Shown piece by piece: positions 17,197 to 25,611 of a DNA stretch of 64,000 nucleotides. Origin of the DNA: Deltaproteobacteria bacterium (GTDB lineage Bacteria > Myxococcota_A > UBA9160 > UBA4427); assembly GCA_016713665.1 (NCBI GenBank), contig JADJOR010000009.1, positions 558,001 through 622,000 on the forward strand, in the 5' to 3' direction. The position numbers and the translations under genes are program-made. Each line of letters opens with the position of its first letter. Positions within the stretch are counted from its first letter, which is position 1. The notes below the pieces were generated by a model that worked only from the letters and a program-made list of their open reading frames with translations, did no database searches and was not told where the DNA came from.

Positions 17197-18837
17197 TTGA
17201 AGACGGGTCTCGTGCTGATCGGGGCGTGCCTGGCGCTCGCCTGTGCCGGGGCCTCGCCGGAGAAGCGCGGGGCCTCGCCCGCGCCGCAGACCCGGCTGCG
17301 GGCGCTGCGCGAGGCGGGCGCGCCGAGTCGTGTCGTGCTGATCACGATCGCGGGGCTCGAATCCAGCGACTATCTCGGACCGGCGGGCTTCGCGCTCGGA
17401 CCGGCGGGCTACGCGCTCGGATCGGCGGGCTTCGCAGTCGGGTCCGCGGACGCCGCTTCGGCGTCGGCGGACGCGTCGGTGCGCATGCCCGTGCTCGGGC
17501 GGCTCGCGGCGGAGGGCGTGACGGGGCTGCGGGCGTGGCCGCCGGCGCCGGGCTCAACCTACGCTTCGCATGCGACGCTCGTGACGGGGCTTCGCCCCGA
17601 TCGACACGGCATCGTCGCCGACGAGGCCCTCGATCCAGCGGGTCAGCGTGCGTTGCCGTATCACGACAGTCGACTCCTGAAGGCGACGACGCTCTGGGAT
17701 GCGGCTCTCGGCCGCGGCGTGCTCGCCTTCGGTTGGCCCACGACCGTCGGGGCGCGCGTCGAGCTGCTCGTCCCCGACGTCGAGCCCGATCCGTCGGCGG
17801 GGACCTGGCTCGGCCAGCTGCGCACGCGCTCGACCCCGCAGCTCGTCTCCGACCTCGAGGCGATCGCCCGCGAGCAGCTCGAGGCGACACCGAAGGACGC
17901 GGTCGGCACGAAGCGGACGCTCTCGAGCTGGCCCACCGTCGGCGAGCGCGATGCCGCCTTCGTCGAGCTCGGCTGCCGGGTCGCCGCTTCGGAGCGCAAC
18001 CCCTCGCTCTGGCTGATCCGCCTGGTCGAGCCCGCCGCCGTCGTCGCCGCCCATGGCCAGGGCTCCCATGAGCACGCCCTCGCCCTCGCCCGGGCCGACG
18101 CCCGCATCGGGCGCCTCGTCGATTGCCTCGGCGCCGCCGAACGCCTCGTCGACACGGCGATCGTCGTCGTCGGCGACGTCGCCCACCGCCCCGTCCATAC
18201 GGAGATCGCCCCCAACACCGCGCTCGTCCGCGAGAACCTGATCGGCCGCGATCCGCGCTCGAAGACGGGCGTGCGCAGCTGGCTCGCCCTCACGCGCTCC
18301 CACGGCCGCTCGGCCTATCTCTTCGCCAAGGACGCCGAGAGCGCCGTCGCCGCGCGCCGCGTGCTCGACGCCGAGGCGGCGCGCAGCGGGGCCTTCGAGG
18401 TCGTGCCGGCGGCCGAGCTCGCGGCGGGCGGTGCCGATCCCCAGGCCTGGTTCGGCCTCGCGGCGCGTCCGGGCTACGGCTTCGGCAACGCGTTGATGGG
18501 GCCGCTGCTCCGGCCCTCCGAGGTGCGCAGCGCCGCGGGGGGGCTGCCTTCGCGCGAAGCCGGCGATGGCGCCGTCGGCTTCGTCGCCTGGGGGCGGGGG
18601 GTGCGCGAGCAGATTCGGGTGCCGGAGCTCGCCCTCGTCGACGTCGCACCGACGATCGCTCGCCTGCTCGGCCTGCGCCTCGACGAGAAGCTCGACGGCC
18701 GGCCGCAGATCGGGCTGCTCCGCGCGAGCCAGCCGCTGCCGCCGCCGGGGCCGAAGCGGCTCGGGGTCGGTACCGACGGCGACGTCGAACGCACGCTGCG
18801 GGAGATGGGCGGCGGGCGCGAGCTCGGGAGCGACTGA
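17197..18837 (+). CDS. Alkaline-phosphatase/phosphodiesterase-fold exported protein, metal site degenerate
   Basis: Protein of 546 residues, TTG start with GAAGGAG upstream. The N-terminal signal ends LALACAG, possibly a lipoprotein. The fold is that of type I phosphodiesterase/nucleotide pyrophosphatases: VVLITIAGLE (strand 1), PVLGRLAAEGVTGL, then PGSTYASHATLVTGLRPDRHGIVADE, which carries the nucleophilic Thr. The usual metal-binding Asp of the first strand (I-D-G) is Ala here, and the later DHG motif reads VVGDVAHRPVH, so metal binding is probably impaired. A 7-residue repeat (LGPAGFA, LGPAGYA, LGSAGFA) sits right after the first strand. Overlaps the DUF1232 gene by 1 base (TGATG). Confidence 0.72.
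   Translation: MKTGLVLIGACLALACAGASPEKRGASPAPQTRLRALREAGAPSRVVLITIAGLESSDYLGPAGFALGPAGYALGSAGFAVGSADAASASADASVRMPVLGRLAAEGVTGLRAWPPAPGSTYASHATLVTGLRPDRHGIVADEALDPAGQRALPYHDSRLLKATTLWDAALGRGVLAFGWPTTVGARVELLVPDVEPDPSAGTWLGQLRTRSTPQLVSDLEAIAREQLEATPKDAVGTKRTLSSWPTVGERDAAFVELGCRVAASERNPSLWLIRLVEPAAVVAAHGQGSHEHALALARADARIGRLVDCLGAAERLVDTAIVVVGDVAHRPVHTEIAPNTALVRENLIGRDPRSKTGVRSWLALTRSHGRSAYLFAKDAESAVAARRVLDAEAARSGAFEVVPAAELAAGGADPQAWFGLAARPGYGFGNALMGPLLRPSEVRSAAGGLPSREAGDGAVGFVAWGRGVREQIRVPELALVDVAPTIARLLGLRLDEKLDGRPQIGLLRASQPLPPPGPKRLGVGTDGDVERTLREMGGGRELGSD
17374..17436 (+). repeat. 21-bp tandem repeat, three copies, in frame
   Basis: Three near-identical 21-bp units (17374-17394, 17395-17415, 17416-17436) encode LGPAGFA, LGPAGYA and LGSAGFA. 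A fourth, diverged unit follows (VGSADAA). It lies inside the phosphodiesterase-like gene and keeps the reading frame. Confidence 0.9.
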
Positions 18838-19316
18838 TGAGCGAGGGGCCGATCACGATCGAGCTCAATCCCCGCGAGCGCAGGCTCTACGACCGCCTGC
18901 GCGAACGGCTCGTGCCGGTGCGGGCGGGGGCGACGACCGGTGCAGGCGACGTGCTGCTCTTCCTGCCCGACCTGACGGTCCTGCTCGGACGGCTCCTGCG
19001 CGATCGGCGGGTCCCCCTGGTCGACAAGGCGATCGCCGTCGGCGGCATCGCCTACGTCCTTTCGCCGATCGATCTGCTGCCAGCGCTCGTGATCGGGCCG
19101 GTCGGGCTGCTCGACGATCTCTTCGTCGTCGCGGCGTGTCTGTCGCGCCTCGTGAACCACGTCCATCCCGACGTCGTGCGGGCGAACTGGTCGGGTCAGG
19201 GCGACGCCCTCGAGATCATCCAGTCGACGACCGCGTGGTTCGAGCGCGAGCTGCGGCTGCGCGTCGCGGATCTGACCCGATTCCTGCGCGGCGGCCGGAC
19301 GCCCGGTCCGCGTTAG
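18837..19316 (+). CDS. DUF1232 membrane protein (YkvA-like)
   Basis: Protein of 159 residues. The core VPLVDKAIAVGGIAYVLSPIDLLPALVIGPVGLLDDL is a clear DUF1232 signature (SPIDLIPD-like), two short membrane-associated helices of unknown role. The ATG overlaps the preceding stop (TGATG), so it is co-translated with the phosphodiesterase-like gene. The C-terminal tail (ELRLRVADLTRFLRGG) is amphipathic. Its end overlaps the convergent thioesterase by 4 bases. Confidence 0.8.
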   Translation: MSEGPITIELNPRERRLYDRLRERLVPVRAGATTGAGDVLLFLPDLTVLLGRLLRDRRVPLVDKAIAVGGIAYVLSPIDLLPALVIGPVGLLDDLFVVAACLSRLVNHVHPDVVRANWSGQGDALEIIQSTTAWFERELRLRVADLTRFLRGGRTPGPR

Positions 19317-19753
19317 GCGCCGAGCGCCTTGCCGGCCAGACGCTCGCGATCCGCGCGCGGGATCCGCCGGACCCGGCCCTGCCCGTCGACCGAGGCGTGC
19401 TCGGTCCGGCCGAGGACGAGGATTTCGTCCCGACACCGGATCACGTACCCCATCGCGAGCGACGCCCCGCCGACCCGCTCGAGCCAGGTCGTGATCTCGA
19501 TCCGGTCGTCGAAGCGAGCGGGTCTGCGATAGTCGACCTCGACGCGGGTCACGGCGAAGTGGAGATCGGCGCCGATCCACTCGGTGTAGGCGCGGTCGTG
19601 GGTCTCGAGCCAGGCGACCCGGGCGTTCTCGAAATGGCGCAGGTAGTTCGCGTGGTGGACGATGCCCATCGCATCGGTCTCGTGGAAGCCGACGCGATGG
19701 CCGACGATCGTCGTCGTCGCGCCGATCGGAATGCCGCGTGCGTCCGTCTTCAT
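19313..19753 (-). CDS. 4HBT-type acyl-CoA thioesterase
   Basis: Hot-dog thioesterase of 146 residues. The catalytic Asp lies in FHETDAMGIVHHANYLRHFENAR, the signature of 4-hydroxybenzoyl-CoA/YbgC-type thioesterases. The following strands (VTRVEVDYRRPARFDD, GRTEHASVDGQGRVRRIP) are typical. It should hydrolyse acyl-CoA to free acid and CoA in the cytoplasm; chain preference is unknown. Its ATG overlaps the amidohydrolase stop (ATGA), making it the last gene of the gloB-amidohydrolase-thioesterase operon. Confidence 0.85.
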   Translation of the reverse strand: MKTDARGIPIGATTTIVGHRVGFHETDAMGIVHHANYLRHFENARVAWLETHDRAYTEWIGADLHFAVTRVEVDYRRPARFDDRIEITTWLERVGGASLAMGYVIRCRDEILVLGRTEHASVDGQGRVRRIPRADRERLAGKALGA

Positions 19754-21216
19754 CTCCCGAACTCCCAGACGACGACGCCCTGCTTGACGACGAGGTCGAC
19801 GCGCTCGAGGAAGTCGGGGTTCGCGAGCGGATCCGCGGCCACGACCACGAGGTCGGCCAGCTTGCCCGCTTCGATCGAGCCGAGCTCGTCGGCCTTCCCG
19901 ACGAAGCGGGCGGCATTTCCCGTCGCGATCTCGAGGGACTGCGTCGGAGAGAAACCCGCCTCGCGCAGGCGGGCGAATTCGAGAGCGGCGGCCTCGCCCG
20001 GGCGGCGCATCGCCATGATGTCGGTGCCGAAGGCGAGGGGGATGCCGTGCTCGGCGAAGAGCCGCGCGTCGGCGGCGGCGGTCCGGATCGAGCCGGATTG
20101 CTCGAGGTAGGGCACGAGCTCGGTGCGGCCGAAGGGCAGATCGCGACGGACGCCCCAGGCGTCTTCGGTGAACCCCTGGATCGCGAGGGTCGTCGCGACG
20201 CCGACCTCGCGCCGGGCGAGCTCGTCGAGGAGCGCCTCGAGGCCCTCGGCGCTGCCACCGACCCGGATCAGTCCGGGGCCATGGACGAGGGCGTCGGCGC
20301 CCGCCTCGACCGCTTCCCGGGCGAAGGCGACGGGATAGGCGTGGACGCGGACGGGCAGATTCCGCGCGTGGGCCGCCTCGACGATCGCTGCGAGCACGCC
20401 GGGCGCGAAGCGGCCCATCTTCTCCTGCGTCGGATAGGCGATCTCGTTGCCGTCGTGGGCGATCTTGATCCCGTCGACGCCACCGTCCGCGAGCTCGGCG
20501 ACGATCCGGCGCGCCTCCTCGACCGAGCCGACCGCCCGCGCGAAGCCGCGCTCGCGGCAGTAGGCGAGGGCGTGGCATTCGGGGAAGTCGATCGTGCCGT
20601 GGCCCCGCGGCGGCGTCAGGATCGGGCCCGATACGAGCACCCGCGGTGCGGGCTCGCCCGGCCGATTCGCCTGATCGCGCACGATGCGGATGCCCGGCCA
20701 GGCGTCGCCGACGGAGAGGATCGTCGTGAAGCCGTGGCGGACGTAGTCGGCGAGGAAGCGCCGGCCCTCGTTCGCGGCCCAGTGCGCATAGGCGTCCGCA
20801 TCCGGGAACGCCGCGAGCTGGACATGGACATGGGCGTCGATCAGTCCCGGGATCACCGTCCGCCCGCGGCCGTCGACCCGTCGCACGGCCGCGATCGCGC
20901 CGGCGCGCCCGCCGTCCACGATCCGCTCGATCCGCCCGCCGCGCACGACGATCGCCGCGTCCTCGCGCACCGCGAGCGGCGGCGAGACGATCCGCACGTG
21001 CTCGATCACGAGCTCCGCGGCGGGCGCCGCGCCGACTCCCGATCCCTCCAGCGCCTCGCCCGTCGCCCCCGCACAAGCGACCGCAGCCGCGACCGCGAGC
21101 AGCCCCGCGAGCAGCGCGACCCGGGCAGCGCCGCGTTTCGCAGGCCATGCGCCGTCGGGCGCAGGGCCGATGGTGCCCTGGTCAGGCCATGCGCCGTCCG
21201 GCGCAGGGCCGATCAA
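19750..21216 (-). CDS. Exported amidohydrolase (imidazolonepropionase-like)
   Basis: Protein of about 488 residues of the metal-dependent amidohydrolase superfamily. IPGLIDAHVHVQ gives the HxH metal pair; HAYPVAFAREAVEAGAD, LAFGTDIMAMR and GSIEAGKLADLVVV are standard for prolidase/imidazolonepropionase-like members. A signal-like helix (ARVALLAGLLAVAAAVACAG) suggests export, perhaps as a lipoprotein. The TTG at 21216 overlaps the gloB stop and has AAGGA upstream within gloB; it is followed by a duplicated IGPAPDGAWP segment before the signal, which is odd and leaves the start uncertain. No substrate is evident. Confidence 0.78.
   Translation of the reverse strand: MIGPAPDGAWPDQGTIGPAPDGAWPAKRGAARVALLAGLLAVAAAVACAGATGEALEGSGVGAAPAAELVIEHVRIVSPPLAVREDAAIVVRGGRIERIVDGGRAGAIAAVRRVDGRGRTVIPGLIDAHVHVQLAAFPDADAYAHWAANEGRRFLADYVRHGFTTILSVGDAWPGIRIVRDQANRPGEPAPRVLVSGPILTPPRGHGTIDFPECHALAYCRERGFARAVGSVEEARRIVAELADGGVDGIKIAHDGNEIAYPTQEKMGRFAPGVLAAIVEAAHARNLPVRVHAYPVAFAREAVEAGADALVHGPGLIRVGGSAEGLEALLDELARREVGVATTLAIQGFTEDAWGVRRDLPFGRTELVPYLEQSGSIRTAAADARLFAEHGIPLAFGTDIMAMRRPGEAAALEFARLREAGFSPTQSLEIATGNAARFVGKADELGSIEAGKLADLVVVAADPLANPDFLERVDLVVKQGVVVWEFGR
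21141..21213. repeat. Duplicated REP-like palindromic element
   Basis: Two 31-bp copies (21141-21171 and 21183-21213), one mismatch apart, with a 42-bp period. Each is an imperfect palindrome centred on GCGCCGTCCGGCGC (perfect in the second copy) flanked by GGCC on both sides. They span the gloB/amidohydrolase junction and are translated as IGPAPDGAWP twice. Confidence 0.8.
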
Positions 21217-21971
21217 AAGTTGTCCTTGAGCGTGCGCCGCCGTCCGAGCTCCGCCGCGTCTTCCGCGCGCATGAACGGATTCGTCGCCTTCTCGAGGGCG
21301 ATCGTCGAGGGGATCGTCATCTCCGCGGGCGTCGCGTCGTGCCAGTCGCCGGCCGCCCGCGCGCGCAGCTCGCGCACCGCCTCGTAGCGCTCCTTGATCT
21401 CCGGATTCTCGGGCTCGACCGAGAGCGCGAAGCGCAGGTTGTTCTCGGTGTATTCGTGGCCGCAGTAGACGAGATAGTCGTTCGGCAGGGCGGCGAGCTT
21501 GCGACAGAGCGCGTCGTACATCATCTCCGCGTTGCCTTCGAAGAGCCGGCCGCAGCCGGCGGCGAAGAGCATGTCGCCCGTGAACACGGCGCGGGCCTGA
21601 TCGAAGACGTAGGCGACGTGGCCCATCGTGTGGGACGGGATGTAGAGCACGCGGGCGACGTGGTTGCCGATGCGGATCTCGTCGCCCTCGTCGATGCCGT
21701 TGGTCTGGCCGGGCATCCGATTCGCGTCGGAGACGTGGCCGTAGACGGGGACGCCGTAGCGCGCGGCGAGCTCGGGATTCGCCATCGAGTGGTCGGGATG
21801 ATGGTGGGTCGAGAGGATCAGCTTCACCTGCGCGCCGGTCTGGGCGACGCGCAGGGCGACGGGGCCTTCTTCGGGCGCATCGATGATCGCCGCGTGGCTC
21901 GTCTCGTCGCAGACCACGAGATAGGTGTAGTTGTCCGACAGCGTCGGGATGCGTTCGATTCGCAGCGTCAT
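21213..21971 (-). CDS. gloB: Hydroxyacylglutathione hydrolase (glyoxalase II)
   Basis: GloB of 252 residues. It hydrolyses S-lactoylglutathione to lactate and glutathione, the second step of methylglyoxal detoxification. Metal motif T55-HHHPDH61 (HxHxDH), then PSHTMGHVAYV, FTGDMLFAAGCGRLFEG and HEYTENNLRFA, all diagnostic for glyoxalase II and not generic MBL proteins. The C-terminal NPFMRAED region is the usual glutathione-binding tail. First gene of a three-gene overlapping operon. The window thus has a true GloB plus a related MBL hydrolase at 15370. Confidence 0.93.
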   Translation of the reverse strand: MTLRIERIPTLSDNYTYLVVCDETSHAAIIDAPEEGPVALRVAQTGAQVKLILSTHHHPDHSMANPELAARYGVPVYGHVSDANRMPGQTNGIDEGDEIRIGNHVARVLYIPSHTMGHVAYVFDQARAVFTGDMLFAAGCGRLFEGNAEMMYDALCRKLAALPNDYLVYCGHEYTENNLRFALSVEPENPEIKERYEAVRELRARAAGDWHDATPAEMTIPSTIALEKATNPFMRAEDAAELGRRRTLKDNF

Positions 21972-22058
21972 GCGATCACGCTAGCAGAGGCGATGCGGCG
22001 GATGGACGGGGTCCGGGGCCGAATTCCGGGCGGACTCCGGCCCGGCGCGTGACGCCCG

Positions 22059-23039
22059 TTACAACAGTCGGAGCTGATCGCCGTCGGCGGGCTCGGGGCG
22101 GGCCGCGGGGGTCGGGTCGGCGTCGACTACGGCGGCGGGCGGTGCGGGGACGGCGGGCATTTCGGGCATGGCGATCGACGCGGTCTCTGCCGTGTCCAGG
22201 ATGGCCGCCGTCTCCACGGGGGCGGTCGCCGAGCCCCGGGGCGCCGCGCCGGCGACCGCGCCGGCGGGTCGCTCGGCCTCGAAGGCCGGACAGATCGCGC
22301 GGTACTCACACCAGCCGCACAGCGCCGACTTGCGCGGCGGATAGGCCGCCGCGCTCCGGATCTCGTCGATCCTCGCGATCGTCGTCCGCCGGAGCGCCTC
22401 GAGCGCCTCGGGCGTGCGCGTCGAAATGCGCGTCACGTCCTTTGCGACGTAATGCCAGACCAGCCGGAAGGGGCGGTCGAGACCGAGCTCCCGGGCGAGG
22501 CCGATCTGGTAGAGGGCGAGCTGGCGGTCCTCGTCGAGGGCGCGCTGCGTCGGAACGCGGGCCCCGGTCTTGTAGTCGTGGACCTCGATGGCCCCGTCCC
22601 GCGCCCGCGAGATCCGATCGATGATCCCCTGCATGCGGTATTCGCCCGCGTCGTCGAGGGGGAACAGGACGCGCTTCTCGAGCCCGAGGGTCTCACCGTC
22701 GTCGAAGGGGTAATGGCGCAGGTAATAGCCGCGCACACAACGCTCGCCGAGCGAGCGATAGAATCCGAGCGTCGCGCCCTCGCGGACGATCCGCACGCGC
22801 TGCGCGTCGTAGGCCTCTTCCCAGAGCTTGTGGTAGCGGTCGACGACCTTCTCGACGCCGGGGAGCTGGCCCCGGCCCGCGAATTCGTAGAGCCGTTCGA
22901 GGACCTCGTGCACCCGCTTGCCGACGAAGGCCTCGACCGATTCGCTCTCGCTCTCGATCTTCTGCACGTAGCGGAACTCGAACTGCTTGGGACAGTTCTC
23001 GAAGCTCGAGATCCGGGAGTGGCTGAAGATCGGACCCAC
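22059..23039 (-). CDS. RecB-like PD-(D/E)XK nuclease with Fe-S cysteines
   Basis: Protein of 326 residues of the PDDEXK_1 (AddB/RecB C-terminal, Cas4-related) family. The start MGPIFSHSRISSFENCPKQFEFRYV carries the first cluster Cys; KRVHEVLERL follows. The nuclease core is MQGIIDRISRARDGAIEVHDYKTGA (Asp and Asp-Tyr-Lys motif), then QLALYQIGL. A C-terminal C-x2-C-x5-C (ALCGWCEYRAICPAF) completes a probable [4Fe-4S] site. The last 60 residues are low-complexity Ala/Pro. No helicase partner (AddA/RecD) or CRISPR genes lie nearby, so it is a stand-alone nuclease of unknown role. Confidence 0.8.
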   Translation of the reverse strand: MGPIFSHSRISSFENCPKQFEFRYVQKIESESESVEAFVGKRVHEVLERLYEFAGRGQLPGVEKVVDRYHKLWEEAYDAQRVRIVREGATLGFYRSLGERCVRGYYLRHYPFDDGETLGLEKRVLFPLDDAGEYRMQGIIDRISRARDGAIEVHDYKTGARVPTQRALDEDRQLALYQIGLARELGLDRPFRLVWHYVAKDVTRISTRTPEALEALRRTTIARIDEIRSAAAYPPRKSALCGWCEYRAICPAFEAERPAGAVAGAAPRGSATAPVETAAILDTAETASIAMPEMPAVPAPPAAVVDADPTPAARPEPADGDQLRLL

Positions 23040-23329
23040 GCGAGGCGCCCCCTGGATCGGGATCGGGGGCCGGCGCGGGGCCGCCCCGCATCGACCCGGC
23101 GCGAGGATAGGCGCTGAAGCTGCGCGTCGCCTTCCTCCGGGCGAGCCCCGGATCGGCGGGCTCGCGCGACCCGATCGCGCCGTTCCGACGTCGGTCCGAA
23201 AGCCGGTGGGGGAGCGGTCGGGGCCCGATGTCGCGCGCGGCGATGTGGGGCATTCTATGGCCCGCGCCCTTCCCGAGCGGTCGGGTCCGAATGCGTGGCC
23301 CCTGCGCGATCGATCCGAGGAGCGTCCCC

Positions 23330-24286
23330 ATGGCGAGCGATCCGGTCCAGCCGAAATTGCGTGCAGCCGTTTCCCCCAGCGCGTCCCTGCCGAGCGTCGA
23401 GGACGCGCGCTTCGTCGTGCCCGACGACGTGCTCGACGAGGTGGTCGACGGGCTCGCGGGCTGCGAGGAGACGGTGCTCTCGGAGACGGTGTGCGGGGGG
23501 ATTCTCGATCCCAACGAGGTCGAGGTCTGGGTCGATCGCGCGACGCGCCTGCTGCGCTTCCGGGTGGATCCCGAGGAGCTGCGCAGCGAGGTGCCCGCGG
23601 TCGCCGATGGGCTCTACCAGCTGCTGCTGCAGGTCACGCTCCCCGATCCCGCGAAGCCCGGGGCGATCGTGCTGCGCTTCCTGCATCGGCTGATCGAGCT
23701 GCGCCAGATGCTCTCCCTGGACGTCGAGGCGGCCTTCCACGGGGACCCGGCGGCCAAGGGCTACGACGAGATCGTCGTCGCCTATCCCTCGATCCGGGCG
23801 CTCGCGATCCACCGCATCGCCCACGAGCTCTACGGCTACGGGGTCCCGCTGCTCCCGCGTGTGATGAGCGAATACGCCCACGACCGGACCGGCATCGACA
23901 TCCATCCCGGGGCGCAGATCGGCGAGCGCTTCTTCATCGACCACGGGACCGGCATCGTGATCGGCGAGACCGCCGTGATCGGTCATCGGGTCCGGCTCTA
24001 CCAGAGCGTGACGATCGGGGCGACGTCGATCAAGAACGGCGCGGCGCTGCGCGGCAAGAAGCGCCATCCCACGATCGAGGACGACGTCACGGTCTACGCC
24101 GGGGCGACGATCCTCGGCGGGGATACGGTGATCGGTGCCGGCAGCGTGATCGGCGGCAACGTCTGGCTGACCCACAGCGTGCCCCCGGGCTCGCGGGTCA
24201 TGTCCGAGGCGCCGCGCCTGCTCGTGAAGGGCAGCGAGGGCCGCGCGCTGGTCGACGAGTCGATGGACGTCGATTGGAACATCTGA
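23330..24286 (+). CDS. cysE: Serine O-acetyltransferase
   Basis: Protein of 318 residues. The C-terminal half is a left-handed beta-helix of hexapeptides: SEYAHDRTGIDIHPGAQIGE, FIDHGTGIVIGETAVIGH, VTIGATSIKNG and KRHPTIEDDVTVYAGATILG, diagnostic for CysE/EpsC. It makes O-acetylserine from serine and acetyl-CoA for cysteine synthesis. The N-terminal helical half is longer than in E. coli CysE, as in the EpsC-type group. The ATG at 23330 has GAGGAG 8 bases upstream. The CcmH-like gene starts 23 bp downstream, so they may be cotranscribed. Confidence 0.92.
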   Translation: MASDPVQPKLRAAVSPSASLPSVEDARFVVPDDVLDEVVDGLAGCEETVLSETVCGGILDPNEVEVWVDRATRLLRFRVDPEELRSEVPAVADGLYQLLLQVTLPDPAKPGAIVLRFLHRLIELRQMLSLDVEAAFHGDPAAKGYDEIVVAYPSIRALAIHRIAHELYGYGVPLLPRVMSEYAHDRTGIDIHPGAQIGERFFIDHGTGIVIGETAVIGHRVRLYQSVTIGATSIKNGAALRGKKRHPTIEDDVTVYAGATILGGDTVIGAGSVIGGNVWLTHSVPPGSRVMSEAPRLLVKGSEGRALVDESMDVDWNI

Positions 24287-24309
24287 GCAGGGCCAGGGTG
24301 GGGGATACG

Positions 24310-24966
24310 ATGGAGCGTCGCAGCGAGAGGTTGATTCGGGCTCGCCGCTGGATCGCGATCCTCGGCCTCATGCTCGCGAGCGCGCCGGCGCTCGTCGCGG
24401 GCGCGGCGGACGAGCCCGCGACTTCGACCGCGGCGCGGGCTGCGCCGGCCGGGACGCCCTCGGCGCCGTCCGCTGCGACTTCGAGCTGGGCCTACGACCT
24501 CGCGGGCGAGCTGATGAGCCCCTTCTGTCCGGGGAGGACGCTCGCCTCCTGCCCGAGCCCGCAGGCGGGGGAGCTGATCCAGTGGATCGCGACCCAGGAG
24601 GCGGCGGGCGTCTCGCGCGACGAGGTGATCGCGATCCTGGTCGAGCGCCACGGCGAGGAGATCCTCGGCGCGCCGCCGGCGAAGGGCATCACGCTCTGGG
24701 CCTACGTGTTCCCGGTGCTCGGCTTCGTCGCCTTCGGCGGGATCGCGGCCGTCGTCCTCTCGCGCATCGTCGGGGGGAAGGACGGGGCGGCGAGCGGGCA
24801 GGCGGCTGCGCCGGCGGCTTCGGGCTCCACGTCGGTTTCGACCTCTTCGCCGGCATCGGCTTCGACATCCGTTTCGTCATCGTCGGCATCGCGCGCCGAC
24901 GCGCGGACGCCCGCCGCCGACGAGCTCGCCCGCATCGTCGACGCGGAGCTCGCCGAGCGCGCCTAG
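24310..24966 (+). CDS. CcmH-like cytochrome c biogenesis protein with unusual cysteine spacing
   Basis: Protein of 218 residues: signal/anchor (about 12-32), a Pro/Ala linker, a CcmH/CycL/NrfF domain (about 65-130), a transmembrane helix (ITLWAYVFPVLGFVAFGGIA) and a Ser/Ala-rich low-complexity tail. The domain keeps AGELIQWIATQEAAGVSRDEVIAILVERHGEEIL, typical of CcmH. The redox pair is C73-PGRTLAS-C81 (C-x7-C) in place of LRCxxC. CcmH reduces apocytochrome c or its thiol relay before heme attachment. No other ccm gene is in the window. The Ser tail may extend into the periplasm or cytoplasm. Confidence 0.75.
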   Translation: MERRSERLIRARRWIAILGLMLASAPALVAGAADEPATSTAARAAPAGTPSAPSAATSSWAYDLAGELMSPFCPGRTLASCPSPQAGELIQWIATQEAAGVSRDEVIAILVERHGEEILGAPPAKGITLWAYVFPVLGFVAFGGIAAVVLSRIVGGKDGAASGQAAAPAASGSTSVSTSSPASASTSVSSSSASRADARTPAADELARIVDAELAERA

Positions 24967-25047
24967 CATCGCAGGCATTCGCGGTGCGCCGCGAATCCCG
25001 CTTCACTCTCGGGACGCATCGACGTCCCCCCGGCCGAGGAGCCAGGC

Positions 25048-25611
25048 TTGAAGATCTATACGCGTCGCGGGGATGCCGGCCAGACCGATCTGTTCGGAGG
25101 CGAGCGCGTCGGCAAGGACGCGCTGCGCGTCTCGGCCTACGGTGAAGTCGACGAGCTGAACGCGTCGCTCGGCGTCGCGATCGCCGCGGGCATCGACGCG
25201 GAGCTCGCTCCCCTCCTCGCGCGGATCCAGAGCGCGCTCTTCGATCTCGGCGCCTCGCTCGCGACGCCCGACGCCGCCCATCGCCGCAAGGCGAACGTCG
25301 CCGGCGTCGACGCCGGCGACATCGCGGCCCTCGAGGCCCTGATCGATCGCCTCGAGGCGGGGCTCGCACCGCTCACGACCTTCATCCTCCCGGGCGGCAG
25401 CCCGTCGGCCGCGGCCTTCCACGTCGCGCGCACCGTCTGCCGCCGGGCCGAGCGCGCGGTCGTCCATCTCGCGGCGACGCCGGGCGAGTCGGTCGAGGAG
25501 AACGCCACGCGGTACCTGAATCGGCTCTCGGATCTGCTCTTCGTGATCGCGCGCCACGAGAACGCGCGCCGCGGCGTCGCCGACGTCGCCTGGTCACGCC
25601 GGACGGTCTGA
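25048..25611 (+). CDS. PduO-type cob(I)alamin adenosyltransferase
   Basis: ATP:cob(I)alamin adenosyltransferase of 187 residues. It makes adenosylcobalamin, the cofactor of the ethylmalonyl-CoA mutase encoded opposite. Motifs: KIYTRRGDAGQTDLFGGERVGK (ATP site), YGEVDELNASLG, and the C-terminal ENATRYLNRLSDLLFVIAR, all diagnostic of the PduO family. TTG start with GAGGAG 6-7 bases upstream. It converges on the meaB-linked small membrane gene and overlaps its end by 18 bp. Such enzymes often deliver the cofactor directly to the mutase with MeaB as gatekeeper. Confidence 0.93.
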   Translation: MKIYTRRGDAGQTDLFGGERVGKDALRVSAYGEVDELNASLGVAIAAGIDAELAPLLARIQSALFDLGASLATPDAAHRRKANVAGVDAGDIAALEALIDRLEAGLAPLTTFILPGGSPSAAAFHVARTVCRRAERAVVHLAATPGESVEENATRYLNRLSDLLFVIARHENARRGVADVAWSRRTV

